A DNA stretch of 64,000 bases from Antitrichia curtipendula (lineage: Eukaryota > Streptophyta > Bryopsida > Hypnales > Leucodontaceae), in assembly GCA_951230915.1 (NCBI GenBank), contig OX579635.1, forward strand, positions 45,508,001 through 45,572,000, written 5' to 3'. A model generated the notes under the pieces. The model was not told the DNA's origin, ran no database searches, and saw only the letters and a program-made list of their open reading frames with translations. Of this stretch, positions 48,952 to 60,886 are shown in pieces; the first letter of the stretch is position 1; each line of letters starts with the position of its first letter. A program made the translations under genes and the position numbers.

Positions 48952-49874
48952 CCCTAAAGTTCTATGACTATGTTTTCATCAAAAACACTCCAAAACTGCC
49001 ATTTTTAGTACAAGTACCAAATTTTTGAAAAAAAAACTTTTTTGACACATGTAACCATAGGATCTTATAGTAAACTAGTTTTAGAAGATGTAGAAAAAAT
49101 TTCAGAATTTTCCACCATGCGGATTGGAAGATATTAGCATTTGAATTGGTAAAAATCTTTTTTTTGTCCCTGTGAAAAACAGGACAGCTGCACTTCACAA
49201 GGTCACATTTGTATGAAAAAATGTCCAAAATGGTGGTGCATCTTTGAATTCTTTTTCTAAACAAGTTCTCTACATGCTTGAAAATTTTCAAATCATTTGA
49301 TATTGTACAACATATCCAAAAAAAATAGTAAGTAGCAAGAAGTAGAAAATGATCCAAAATACTAAATTGTTAAGAATTTAATTATGGAATTGAAAAATGT
49401 AAACCCCAATGGTTGTAATGTTGTAATAAACAACCTACATCCTATGAATTTTTTTTTCCAAAAAATATTAAAAATTGAGTTAAATAAACAACTTCAAAGT
49501 TTATTTTAGAGTAGAGAATCTATAACTGCCCGCAAATTAAAAATCCTCATAACTTTTGATTCATTGGTCAAAATGGAATGATTCAAAGCTTTCCACGTAT
49601 ATATAACTCTAGAAAACCAATTTCAAATTTTTATTTTTGAAAAAAGTGATTTTTTCTGATCTGCCCGGACTGCCCAGTTACGAAAAAAAGTAGCATATTT
49701 CGCCATAACTTTTGACTCCTATTTCCAAATGTCATGAAATTTAGTGCATATGAAAGGTACTCCTTGTGCCCACCTTCTATTAAAATTTCAGCCAAAAAAT
49801 ATGAAAATCTCTAGTCACAACTACCTGCCCAAATTTTTTATACTACCCAAAACTGCATGCTGGTCCTTTAGGGG
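48952..49874 (+). mobile_element. TTAA-flanked element, class A copy 5 (923 bp)
   Basis: TTAA at 48948-48951 and 49875-49878; ends CCCCTAAAG and CTTTAGGGG. Over its first 200 bases it differs from copy 1 (5048-5966) by only a handful of substitutions plus a homopolymer change, so these two copies separated recently. The shared ORF on the minus strand (48968-49357) is longer here but has no known domain. Confidence 0.85.
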
Positions 49875-49878
49875 TTAA

Positions 49879-52800
49879 GAAGTAATAATAAAAAAAATGT
49901 AGCAAATTGCTCAAACATTGCCATGAATACTAGCGGATGAGATTTGGTAGTTCAGTGCCAAATGTTGAAGCAACAAATTCACTGCTCACAAAATGGGGGA
50001 TACAGATGAGGCTTCGTGGTGAATTCCTATGCATGCAGATTGTCAACAATAGTAATGACAAACAACAACTCCCTAGCATTGCAAAATTGCCTACAAACAG
50101 AAATTGGGACGCATCCGGCATAATTGTTAATGCTTGCATTGCAATCCCATGTCCGTGACTTGCCCCAATTTTGTTATTGACAACAAGTTTTATGGAGCAC
50201 TTGATTGCGGGTGTAAACCGTAGTTGTCACTTTGGCCTTTGTAAAATAAAAATTTCCCTACTTTTCCGTAGGGCTTGACGTTGCCCTTTTCATTTTGGAG
50301 AAATTAGGCATTTTCTTGCCCCAAAAACACTACTTCCAAGAGAGCTAGTTGAGAGACAAATAAAAAGATAGATCATAAAAAACAATTGAGAGACAAATCA
50401 ATTAAATGCCAAGTAAAGACATGAAGATCAAATAAGGGAGCTAGACTTTCAAAGTTCAATTGAAGAAGAGAAATAGACCAAATAGCCTTCACAACAAGTT
50501 GAAAAGGTCTTACAAACTCTACCTTGGAATCAACCGAAAACAATGGATTGGCAAGGGAACTTCTACTTAACACTATCAAAGCTCTTATATTTTTTTTTGA
50601 AAAACTTTCTAATTGTTTTGCAATTACATGAATAGATATCACATCATTCAAAAGTGCCTATAATTTCAAAGTTACATACAACAACTTTCTATTAAATTAT
50701 TTGGATTGCAATCCAAGTTGTCCCTATACTATTATTTATCTTGCAATATTAAAGTGTTGATCCTACATGTACTACAATCTGTCTTGAAAATTTTGCAAAA
50801 ACTGTGTTGTATAAGTTTTTATCTTGTAATGGTGGTATTGAATTTTTTTCCGTGTAGAGCTTGTCATATGTAGTTGTTCTATAGTCTTATTAGGTTATTG
50901 TACTACTTCTAAAGCTAATTTACCTCAATTTCTATAATGAACCATTTTTTACACATCTTGCTAAAAGTGGAGATTGAACAATATTGGTAGTAAAGATCAT
51001 AGCAATTCAACTTCATATATTGTAGAACCAACATAAATTATACTATCTATGCAAAACATATAGAAAATGATTACTTTTTGAAGCCTTCAAAGTAAAAGAT
51101 GAACTTGGAGTTCATCTTTCTTGCACAACTCAACTATGACAACTTTTTTCTCTTCATATCCAAGTCACTCCCTCTTGTCACATGATTAAGGTGGGTGATA
51201 ATAAAATAAAACCAAATTCAAAACCAAATAAAATAATCAAAAAATAAAACCCCAAACCACCTACTTTGATGTATAGATGTGGAAAATTCAAAATTTATTG
51301 CCAAAAAGAAATAGTTTTTCATCTTTTTTACTAATTTTTTGTCTTAAAAAAATGATGGAAATAACATTAATTCACAAAACTATTGAAGTTAATTCATGTA
51401 GTCCAAAAGTTCAAATTGTCTGAGATCCCTATATACTAATTGAATGAATTTTGATGGATATTGATTGAATTTGGTTCAATTTATGTAAGTGTTTTTGATG
51501 CAACTTGGTTTATAATCACACTATTTGAAAAGATATTATTAATCACATTACATTGATTCTATCTAATACACTATAAACATCCACATTAGTGTAACTTGCA
51601 AATTCAAATAGTTCCAAATGGGTGCAAGTTTGTGGTGTTTCAATGGGTACACCAATTCAAATAATTGAATATAAAATTTTACCATTTAAAAGAAAATTGG
51701 ATCATAACATAAGCATGAATGTCACTTTTATTAAAGTGGTAGAATTCTTCCAACTTCGATGGCACTTTTCATGTCACGTGGATTGAAAGTAAATCTATAC
51801 CACTTGTAGTTTCTAGATTTTTTGTGGATGAACCTCACAAGTTTTGGTAACCTCACTAATTCAATAAAATTTAACAACTTACAATGTAATTTTTGCTTCT
51901 AAAATGCCAATTTAGTTCCCCCCCTAAAGCATTTGATGAGATTTGGGGGGCTAGGAGGGCCGTTTTAGGTTCGTTCCCGGCACTCTTCCTAAATTGGCAA
52001 TTAAAGAATGCCGCTGTCAGAATTTATTTTTTTGAAAAATAAAAATTTTAAAATGAAAAAAAAAATGATTTTTGTTTTTTGAAAAATAAAATGCTCTTGC
52101 GACGCAGTTCTTGGGGATGAGAACCATGTGGAACTCAAAGCTCTCCCTAGGGGCTGAAACTCATCTAATGTCTCAAGAGTCTCCTTGGGGGATTGTTAAA
52201 TGTCCAAACAAGTACCTATGATATCAATTTTTGGCAAGATTTTTTGAATTTTTTTTCAAGATAAAAAAAACTAATTAGCTTTTTAGGAATATAATTTTTA
52301 TTTCAATTTGTGCCCATGAACAAAAGTTATGTCCCTTTAAGCCCTAGATAGGTGAGGGCAAAGAACAAAAAATAAAAATAAAAACTTGAAATAATTATAA
52401 AAAAAAAATCCTTATAGATTATGTATTTGTCTATTTGGTAAGATTTGATTAATTTAATTTGGATAAGTGATGTGAAAGTTATGAAGTCTCTTGTTTTGTG
52501 GGCAATCTTAGCAAATTCTTGAGAAAATGATGTTAATTGGATCTATTTTTGAATTTAACTTTAACAATTTTTCCCAAAAGAAGTTGCACATGATTTAGTT
52601 TGCTTTCTAAAACAATATCACCATTATTGTGCGTTTCAATTCCATCTTAAAACTACCAATAATTTAATTTTTTTGAGAATTTTTCCTACTGGCTTCGATT
52701 TAACAATTTTTTTAAAGAATGAAAATCACAGGAATTTTTTTTGAATTTTTTTCCAAAATCTCAACTCAATTGTTCAATTTAAAAAAAAATTGCAATCTTT

Positions 52801-53081
52801 ATTACAAAATTTAAATTAAGAGGATTCAAAACTTTATAATCTAATCAAGCTTAGAGCAAATTAAAAGCTCATTTTCTTTACTTTAAATGTTTAAATCCTG
52901 TGATTGATGTGATCAAAGTTTATGAAATATCTTTCAAACATTCTCAGACTAGTTTAGTGCAAGATTTCACAATTAGATATTGTATGCAAAAGAATCAAAC
53001 ATTTTAAATTGTTGCTGTTTGCATTGAAAATGGTAGTTTGGATTGTTTTTTGATGAAAAAATGGCCTTGAGACTTTGGGGG
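49879..53081. other. AT-rich gene-free DNA with a decayed TTAA-type element at its right end
   Basis: No gene is supported. From roughly 52200 to 53081 interior phrases resemble class B elements in reverse orientation. The right edge GACTTTGGGGG is followed by TTAA at 53082-53085; the left edge is not clear. Confidence 0.4.
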
Positions 53082-53085
53082 TTAA

Positions 53086-55860
53086 ATTGGCGGTATTCCA
53101 CTACTTTGACAATGTAAGTATACACCACTTGAGACACAAATCTACAAGTGCTCTAATTTTTGAACTTTGTGTAGATGTATATCACAGATTTTAGCGCTCC
53201 AATTGCAACAATCCAATGAAATTGTCAATCCCCACACAACGTAAACGAACCCTTTTTTTTGGGTACCATGGAACTAGATTGCACCATTTCAAAAGAAATG
53301 TCTACTTTTTGCTAGATAAAAGTAATATTTTCTTGCTAGAAATTTTTCCACTTCTATTTAAAAAAAATGTGGATGAAGTTGCCAAATTTGAATGAAAAAG
53401 TGCATGAATGTGATTGGAAAGTGCTTTTTGGTCCAAAAGATGGATGAACATAAAAGTGTAGTGCTTCATAAAATTTTAAGTGATTGCCACGCTGACACTT
53501 TCTCAGAAAGTTAGAAAAAAGAACAAAAAGTCTGATATAAAGCAAGAGAGTTCTGCATGTTGCAACTGATTTACAAGATGTAAACTAAATTTACCCCAGA
53601 GTTTCTTACCCCCCCAACATTCAAATTACCAGGGCAATAATTTGCACAAGTCACACCAATGTGGGCTGATGGGAGCCTACAATTACTCATCATTCTTAGC
53701 CCCCCATCAAGTCCTTGAGTGGGAATTAATGGGCGCCCTGTAAAATTTTCTTCATAATTAATTTACAAAATTTCCATCACAGTAAATTCATAAAATTTTC
53801 ATCATTGTCCAACCTTTTGGCTTGACTGTTTTGTTTCTGTTTTTTTCTTTTTAATGCAGTGGTCCGCCATTTTTTATTGAAAAAAATCAAAAATCAAAAT
53901 CATTAATTTACAAAATTTTCATCGTAGTAGACAAAAAGAAATTTTAATTTAAAAATAAAAACCTTAAAAAACACATGATAGGGAGTCCTTTGGCAAGAAA
54001 TCACTTACTCATCATGAGAATGTGGTTGCTGGCGACAGAAGAGACTGAAAGGGGCTCCCCATACGGAAAAGCTTGTCATGCAGTCACCTCTCAAGTGGTC
54101 TGATTGGTTGATTGATGCATGATTACTAACCTGCCGGGCAGTAGTAACTGAGTTAGTTGCTTCTCTCTCTGTGTGTGCTGGCTCACTTCCATTGGCTTAA
54201 CCACACTCCTTGCGGCGGGTTAACTCCTGTAGTTCTCTTGGGTTTAACCCCGGGTTAAGTTAAGCCCCTGCTCCCACATTCTCTGAATTCCCTCTTCGTC
54301 ACTTGGATCTCGTTCAACCCTCCCTGCCGGTGTGCCTGCGCGGGCGGCCCCTGTTTCCTTCTTGGTTTCTTTCTCCTGCTCTGCTCTGCTCAGCTCCGCC
54401 CTGCCGTGGGGCGCCTTGATGAGTGTTCCTTTCCCCGCCTTCGGTTTTTTTTTTATCAATCAGTAAAGAGTCTCTCTCAATCACTTCAAGTGGTCACAAT
54501 CTCACAACAGAACGCCCCAGAATTTCGCATCAAAATGTACTGTAGACTGGTGCACATCTCACCAAACAATGCAAAGTCCAAGAGAGCCGTCGACTCCCAA
54601 GACGTGATGATAAACCCTTGAAATTTCAACAGGATGGGGTGGCATTGTTTTGTGCAGGTTCGTTCTCTTGCATTTGGGGAAGCTTGAGTGTGGGCTTGGA
54701 CGGTGACGAGCCTCGAGATTGGGAAGCTCAGAAGCCAGCCAGAGGTGCAGAGAGTAATGTTTACCGCACGTTAGCTGCAACAAAAGGCCTTTCATTCCAC
54801 CACGACAGGGGAGACGGTACTTGTCTCTCCCTTCTCAACACGTACTGCCTTGCAATTGAAAGTGAAAATGCTGGAAATGGAGGTCTTTGGTTCCGTGTTT
54901 TCCTCTTCTGGCGATACAGCAATGGATTTGGAGAATGAATTTCTTGGTTTGTATTTGGGAGAGCGTACTCGAGCGAAATTAGCGTGTGTTTTGTGTGTGT
55001 CTACGAAGATTAGTGGAGTCTTGAAGTTTGTGAAGATTTTGTTTGAGTTTTTGGCTGGTTGGAGTAGAACAGAAGACTAAGAACTTTGTGTCATGGAGAT
55101 GAATTCTTGGATTCAAGGAGTTTCTATGACGGTAGACAAATTGCTGTCGTGCCTGTGGGGATGGTGAATATTGTGTCAATTCTCAATGCTCATTGTTCTC
55201 AGTCTCTGGATCTGTAGTATAAGATCTTTCTTTGTCTCTCTGAGGGGCATATTGTGAGATTAGCAGGACGATTACTTGCACATTTGCGCGTATATCTCCA
55301 AGAATTTGTGTCCCGAGTCTTGAAGCATAGGAATGCTGTGCCAACACTTTTCGCTGGTTTGGAGTAGATCGGTAAGAACTGTAAATTTCTTGGAGAAAGA
55401 TGAGTTTTACGAGTAGCTGAATGTAGGTAACCAAATTGTAGGTGGACTTGCTTGTTAGCATGCCGAAAGTTGTCAACTCTGTACATACTGGGAGCTCCTT
55501 TGTGATTTAATTTCTATTCTATAACTAGCTTGCTTCCTCCTGTCGTTCATACAGTCAGAAAGTGTAGTTGTGAAATATGGAAGTCGTTCTAAACATTCTC
55601 CGAGCTTCTTTTCCCGTAACGCTGCGATGTCAGTACATATTTGATAGATTGACCTAAAGTGTTCCCGTGTGCTCTGTTTCTGATTACAGAATAACAAATG
55701 TATGTTTTCTAAGATAGATAGATAGATAGATAGATAGATACTTTTCATATATATGTTACTTCTGCAATTTTGTTAATTATTGTGCACATTGTGTATGCAT
55801 TTCACAAAATTTTTAAGTACATCTACTTACTGCTGCTGCCCATGGTGGATTTGCATGCAG
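53086..55860 (+). promoter_or_regulatory. Upstream region and probable 5' UTR intron of the IDN2/FDM-like gene
   Basis: The coding exon begins directly after a splice acceptor (TGCATGCAG, ending 55860), so at least one untranslated exon must lie upstream. The stretch 54150-54800 is GC-richer and is the best place for promoter and first exon. Its donor site was not assigned. ORFs in 54244-55080 lack recognised motifs. Confidence 0.4.
55711..55741. repeat. GATA tetranucleotide microsatellite
   Basis: About seven GATA units in a row, located in the presumed 5' UTR intron of the IDN2/FDM-like gene. Confidence 0.9.
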
Positions 55861-55862
55861 CC

Positions 55863-58800
55863 ATGTACACCGACGAGTCTGGATCCGAGCAGGAGCACGA
55901 CTACAGCGACTCTGACGGCGAGGAAATTGAGGTAGGTCAATGTACATTAAATTGGTCATTTTCCAATTGTCAAAATGAGATTTGTAACTGGTTCGTTAGT
56001 GAGGATCATGGTTGTGAGTATTACTTTGTTTTGCACTCCATAACAAAACCATCCCAAACTAACTGAAAACTTTGAATGTTCCCCATAGACGTCCTTTAAT
56101 GATGTGGCCAAAGGGATCCAAGAGAACCGCTTGGTGGTGAAGAATAGCGATGGAACATACAAGTGTCCCCTCTCCCCTGGCAGGAAGAAGCAAAGCTACA
56201 AGTACCGGGAGATTCTGGCTCACGCCACAGGTAGTGCAAAATTTCATAAAATTTCTCAACTGCAAAATTTCTCAAAGTGCACATTCAAGTAGTTCTCCTT
56301 TCAAAATTTTAGTATTCTGAAAGCTTGGCCTCAGATTTTGTCCTATTGCCACTTTTCTAATGAAGATTTTTGCATAGGTGTGGCAAATGGGAAAAAGTGT
56401 CCAGAGAAGAAAGGAGGTCACAAGGCGTTGATGGAATACCTGCACGCCGAGATGGCGGACAAGCCCATGATTCCTCAAGCTCCCCGCGTCCTCTACTTGG
56501 AGCAGAAAGTGCCCACCAGAGAGGCTACTGCAACTAAGCTTCTGGCTCCCTGGATGGGCATTCTTGTCAACATTGACAACAGCCGCACTAACGACGTTGG
56601 GTTCCGGGTTGGACCTGGAGCTGCCGACATCAAGGAAAAATTCAAGGCACGTTTGAAACTCTACATTATCTCGGTCTTTTTCTTAGTTTTTGAGTGAATT
56701 TTCTTTTGTTCAATTTCATTTAGTTTTCAACCAAAACACGCAATATTCCTCTCTGATTCCGGTGATATGAAATTTAGTTTGTCCCCATCCATTGATTTTT
56801 CACCATCTGATCGATCAATTTGGTCACTTTAAACCTTGAAGTTAAACCCATTTTAGTAGCAAATTGATATGAGCTGAAGTTGAATAGTACGATCCACTTA
56901 GAGTGACCTGATTTTGAGCGTTCAATTCCATTGTATGTTTAAGAACTATTTGGTAATGTTTGCTTTGGGTGTGTCTTGATGCAGATGTACAATCCAGAGA
57001 GGTTGGATGTTTTCCATGACTACCAGGGTCACCAAGGCACGGCCGTGGTGACATTCCGGAATGATATTCATGGCCTGGAGGACGCCCAAGCTTTTGAGCA
57101 ATCATTTGCAGCAATTGGCCGAGGTCGGAAAGAGTGGTGGCATGAACAGCGTCCTGATGATATGGACCTCTATGGATGGCAAGCTACAGAGGAGGTAATA
57201 CAACACTCCCTTCCCTTACTTTTTTTCCTTGAAATTGATCTAAATTTTCATCTAAGTTTCCAAAAACTGAGAAAAACGATGTTTGTGAGCAGGATTTGGA
57301 GGCCAGTTTGGGCCAACTGACGAAGCACTTGAAGAAATTTTGTGACTTGAAGACGGTGAAAGACGTGGTGGAAGAGAATGAGCGCATGAACAAGCAGATT
57401 GTGGATGATTTGGTGAAAACAGTGGACGCCAAAAATGACTATTTGGATCGATCGAAGCACCAGTTTGTGGTGATGCGCAATATGGTGGCTGAAGTGGATG
57501 CGCTACGTGTGAGGGCCGAAGCTGAGAAGAAGGAAATAGAAGAACAGCACAAACGAGGTATGGAAGCTAACTAAGAAATAGGAATCTTTGAGTTCAATTT
57601 TCATGAAATTAATAACGACATTGATCTCTATCTGCCACTGGTTAATTGGCTGAACTTTTAGAGTTATAATTTAATGTATGTGTAATATCGATTTGCATGT
57701 ACATTAATTCAAACAAAATTTAATGTCCATTCGAGGTCATAACAAAGAGATTTCATTGAGTGTATATGGACATTAAATTTTTTTGTATAATTCAATGTAT
57801 AATTTGTATGTGCAGATTTGGAAGAGATGCGATTGCAATCACAAGCCAAAGATGCAGCGCATAATGCCAGAGTTCTATCCCACCAAGTGGCGCTGACAAA
57901 CAAGTTGCGGCAGCTCGAGAGCCGATGTGAGGAGATGCAGAAATCAGAGATGCAAATGAGGCTCAAGAATGCCGAAGAGCGAGAACAATTCGAGAAAGAA
58001 AAGAAGCAGGTAACTTCTTAAATTCTTCCCTTTCCCTTGACATTCAATTACTGTTATGAGCTTCGACCAGGACGGTTTAGAATGTATGCAAATCATAAAG
58101 AAATTCCGAAATTCTTAAGCTAGCGTGGGGAAAAAGTTTGGAGGGGAAATTTATACGTTATGCACGGTAACTTATTTGCAATTTAATGTTCAAAACCATT
58201 TGCATTGGAAAAATCTTTGTATATAAAATACACCTACTATGTTTCTCAACATTTCTCAAATTAGAAAAAGGAGATTTCCGTCTCCTATTCTCGTATTTGC
58301 AGGAGATTAGAGAGCGTTAAGTCTCAATTCTCTTTAAGGTATTTGAAACTTTGAAACTCTCTTGGATATCAGTAGAGGCAGATTTTCAACAAGTCACAGA
58401 CAGTAGTTGAATTTTCTAATGTCTAGTTCAGGATTCAGGTGAAAATCAGGAGTGCCCCGAACAAGCCACGTTTTTGACTTGAATTGTTGTCTCAAATGGG
58501 CAGGCTCAAAGTCTGCTAGAGGAGGCCAACAAGCAAGCCGAGTTGCATGCAGCCATGCAGTGCAAGCAAAGAGACGAACAGAAAGCTATCATCTTAAAGC
58601 ATGACGTGAGTTCATAATTTATTCTTCGTTTTATTAACGTTTGCATTTCTTATTGTCCTTGTGCTTCAGAGACTAGATACCGTAGTGTATTCCATCTTCA
58701 ATATCAGTGACAGATTGACCCTACCAAGTATAATACTGACCAGTGTCGCTAAGTCATGTCCTCTTAAATTTTTTTAAAGAATTAAGTTTGGAAATTATGA

Positions 58801-60450
58801 CCCCGAAAATCTTTAACTACAATCGTTTACAACAAAACTGTGAAACTGAAATCGTCCCGCTAGTTTGATTCTTGGTAATAGAATCTTGTGCATAGGATCA
58901 TGTCCTAGATGAAAATTGTTGTCACTATGGACTTGACGCACCCTAAAGTACAGGACCTGTCAATGATTATATCTACACCTGAGCTGATTCTACCTCCTGT
59001 GGTTTAATTCAGGACGAGAACAAAGAGTTGGAGATGGACATTCAGAGCAAGAAGAAGAAGCTGATGCGGAAGCAACAGTATGAGCTACAGAACCAACAGG
59101 TGAAAGAGATGCTGGAGATTGTGAAATCTCAGGAGGACAAGGACAAGATTCAAGAGCTTGAATCCGAGCAAGAGATGCTACAGAGCATGGTGGAAGCTCT
59201 CAGCAAGAAAGAGCGAACTGCAAATGACGAACTGGAAGATGCAAGAAAAGCCGCCAATGAGGTCAGTCAGAGTGTTTTTTTTCTCAATTTTTAATTACAA
59301 AGACGTGTATGCAATTGCATACTTAGGCCTGAAGGTAAAAACTTCTCAGACATTCCACATAACCTCCCCTTTCGGGTAAGCCTCTCAATTGGACAATCAA
59401 AAGTACACAGTTTCTTACAAGTTCTTACATTAAGCATAAATTCTTATCAACCAGCTTTTACACAAGAATGATTATCAAGATGTATTGATAATCTTCTCAC
59501 ATCCACAGCCTTTCCCAATATCATTTTTGGTGACCATTTAACACTTCTAGCTTTTAATTACCATGTTAGAAAGAAAAATGGATGTGTACTACCAGTCTTC
59601 CTATAATACAACCTTCAATACTGTGCAATGGAGATCACAATTGCACAAAATCCATTGCAAAATTGCACTGGATTTTGTGAATTCCATGTTGTTTGAACTA
59701 CATCTTTAACCCTGACATTATTCATTCACCAGGTGTTGGAAGTATACGGAGTCCACAATCAAATTGGGCTCAAGTTGCAGGGCTCTATCAACGGAGGGCC
59801 ATGGAAGGCAGCTTGCAAGAAGAAGTTTAAGGACCATCCAGAGGGCTTTGAAATAGCGATGACGAAACTGATTTCAGAGTGGGAAGAACGAATTAGAGAC
59901 CAGGATTATCACCCCTTCAAGAATCTGAACCTTGGAGGGGACAATTGGAAGGTGAACCCAGTTCTATCCTTAACCCCCTGACGTAGTAGTAAGGATTCAT
60001 GCTTTTAAAACGACCCAATTCAATAACTCAGACGGTGCCAGATTTTACATTACCAGTATTTAGGTAACAGCATTACAAGTGTTCATCAATAATAAATAAA
60101 ATCGAACAAACGAAAGTCCCCTTATGGCCTACTTAAAACAGCTAATTGAAGTTTTTTTTACTGACTATTGACTTGACCCCAAATTTGAATTTTTGCAGCG
60201 AATCATAAATGAGAGTGATCCACACCTCATGCAGCTAAAGAAAGATTTGGGAGTGAGCGTGGTGCAAACCGTGACGACAGCCTTCATGGAAGTGGAGGAG
60301 TACAATGCGAGTGGCCGTTACCCAGTGAATGTAGCGTGGGACTTCCAGAAGAACCGGCGGGTTCTACTCAAGGACCTTCTCTTTTTTCTCAAAGGTCTCC
60401 TGGATGCAAAAGGAAAGACTGGGAAAGCCAAACGGCAGCGTGTAAATTAA
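55863..60450 (+). CDS. IDN2/FDM-like XS-XH domain protein (RNA-directed DNA methylation), 656 aa
   Basis: Coding exons: 55863-55931, 56089-56230, 56378-56646, 56985-57194, 57293-57557, 57816-58009, 58504-58605, 59013-59261, 59733-59951 and 60199-60450; frames join throughout. IDN2/FDM proteins bind double-stranded RNA with 5' overhangs and act downstream of siRNAs in RNA-directed DNA methylation, in the nucleus. Domain order: an acidic start, zf-XS (about 49-93), XS (about 124-230, with APWMGILVNIDN and GHQGTAVVTF), a long coiled coil (231-500) and XH (501-640, with YHPFKNLNLGGDNWK). The length matches Arabidopsis IDN2/FDM1 (about 630-650), and the XH domain argues against SGS3. In zf-XS the second Cys is Ser (Cys49, Ser52). 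The third intron starts GC instead of GT. IDN2 versus another FDM paralogue is unresolved. Confidence 0.94.
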
Positions 60451-60886
60451 TAACTAGTCATGAAAGGACTGTGTAGAGACTATTCTAGGAAACATACACT
60501 TCCAGACGCAGCCATCGTGGTACTTACAAGACTAGTTGGAAAAGGGGTCTAAGAGTTTGCATTGCACATGTACTCTTTTGAGAGACAAAAGGTGAGGACC
60601 GTACATAAGTGTACAGTTTGTGGAGGACTACGGCTCAATCTGCGAACCTATTCTTACTTGGGGTGACATGCTCCGAGGCAATGCAACTCCATTCCTGCCA
60701 GCTAGACTTTGTTTTTAAACAATAATTTTGACCACAGGATAAGACATTTTGTAACTCTTATCCAAAACAGAACTTCCACTTGTAATGAGCAAAAACATGT
60801 TTACTGAGAAACTTCCTTGTTTGAATTATGATTCTGGAAGTTGCAAAGAAAGTACACCAGTGGTATGCTTTTGCTGTTGAGAATTG

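Noticed and set aside
54244..55080. ORFs in the GC-rich stretch upstream of the IDN2/FDM-like gene
   Set aside because: Biased composition and no family resemblance; the position fits promoter and 5' UTR better.
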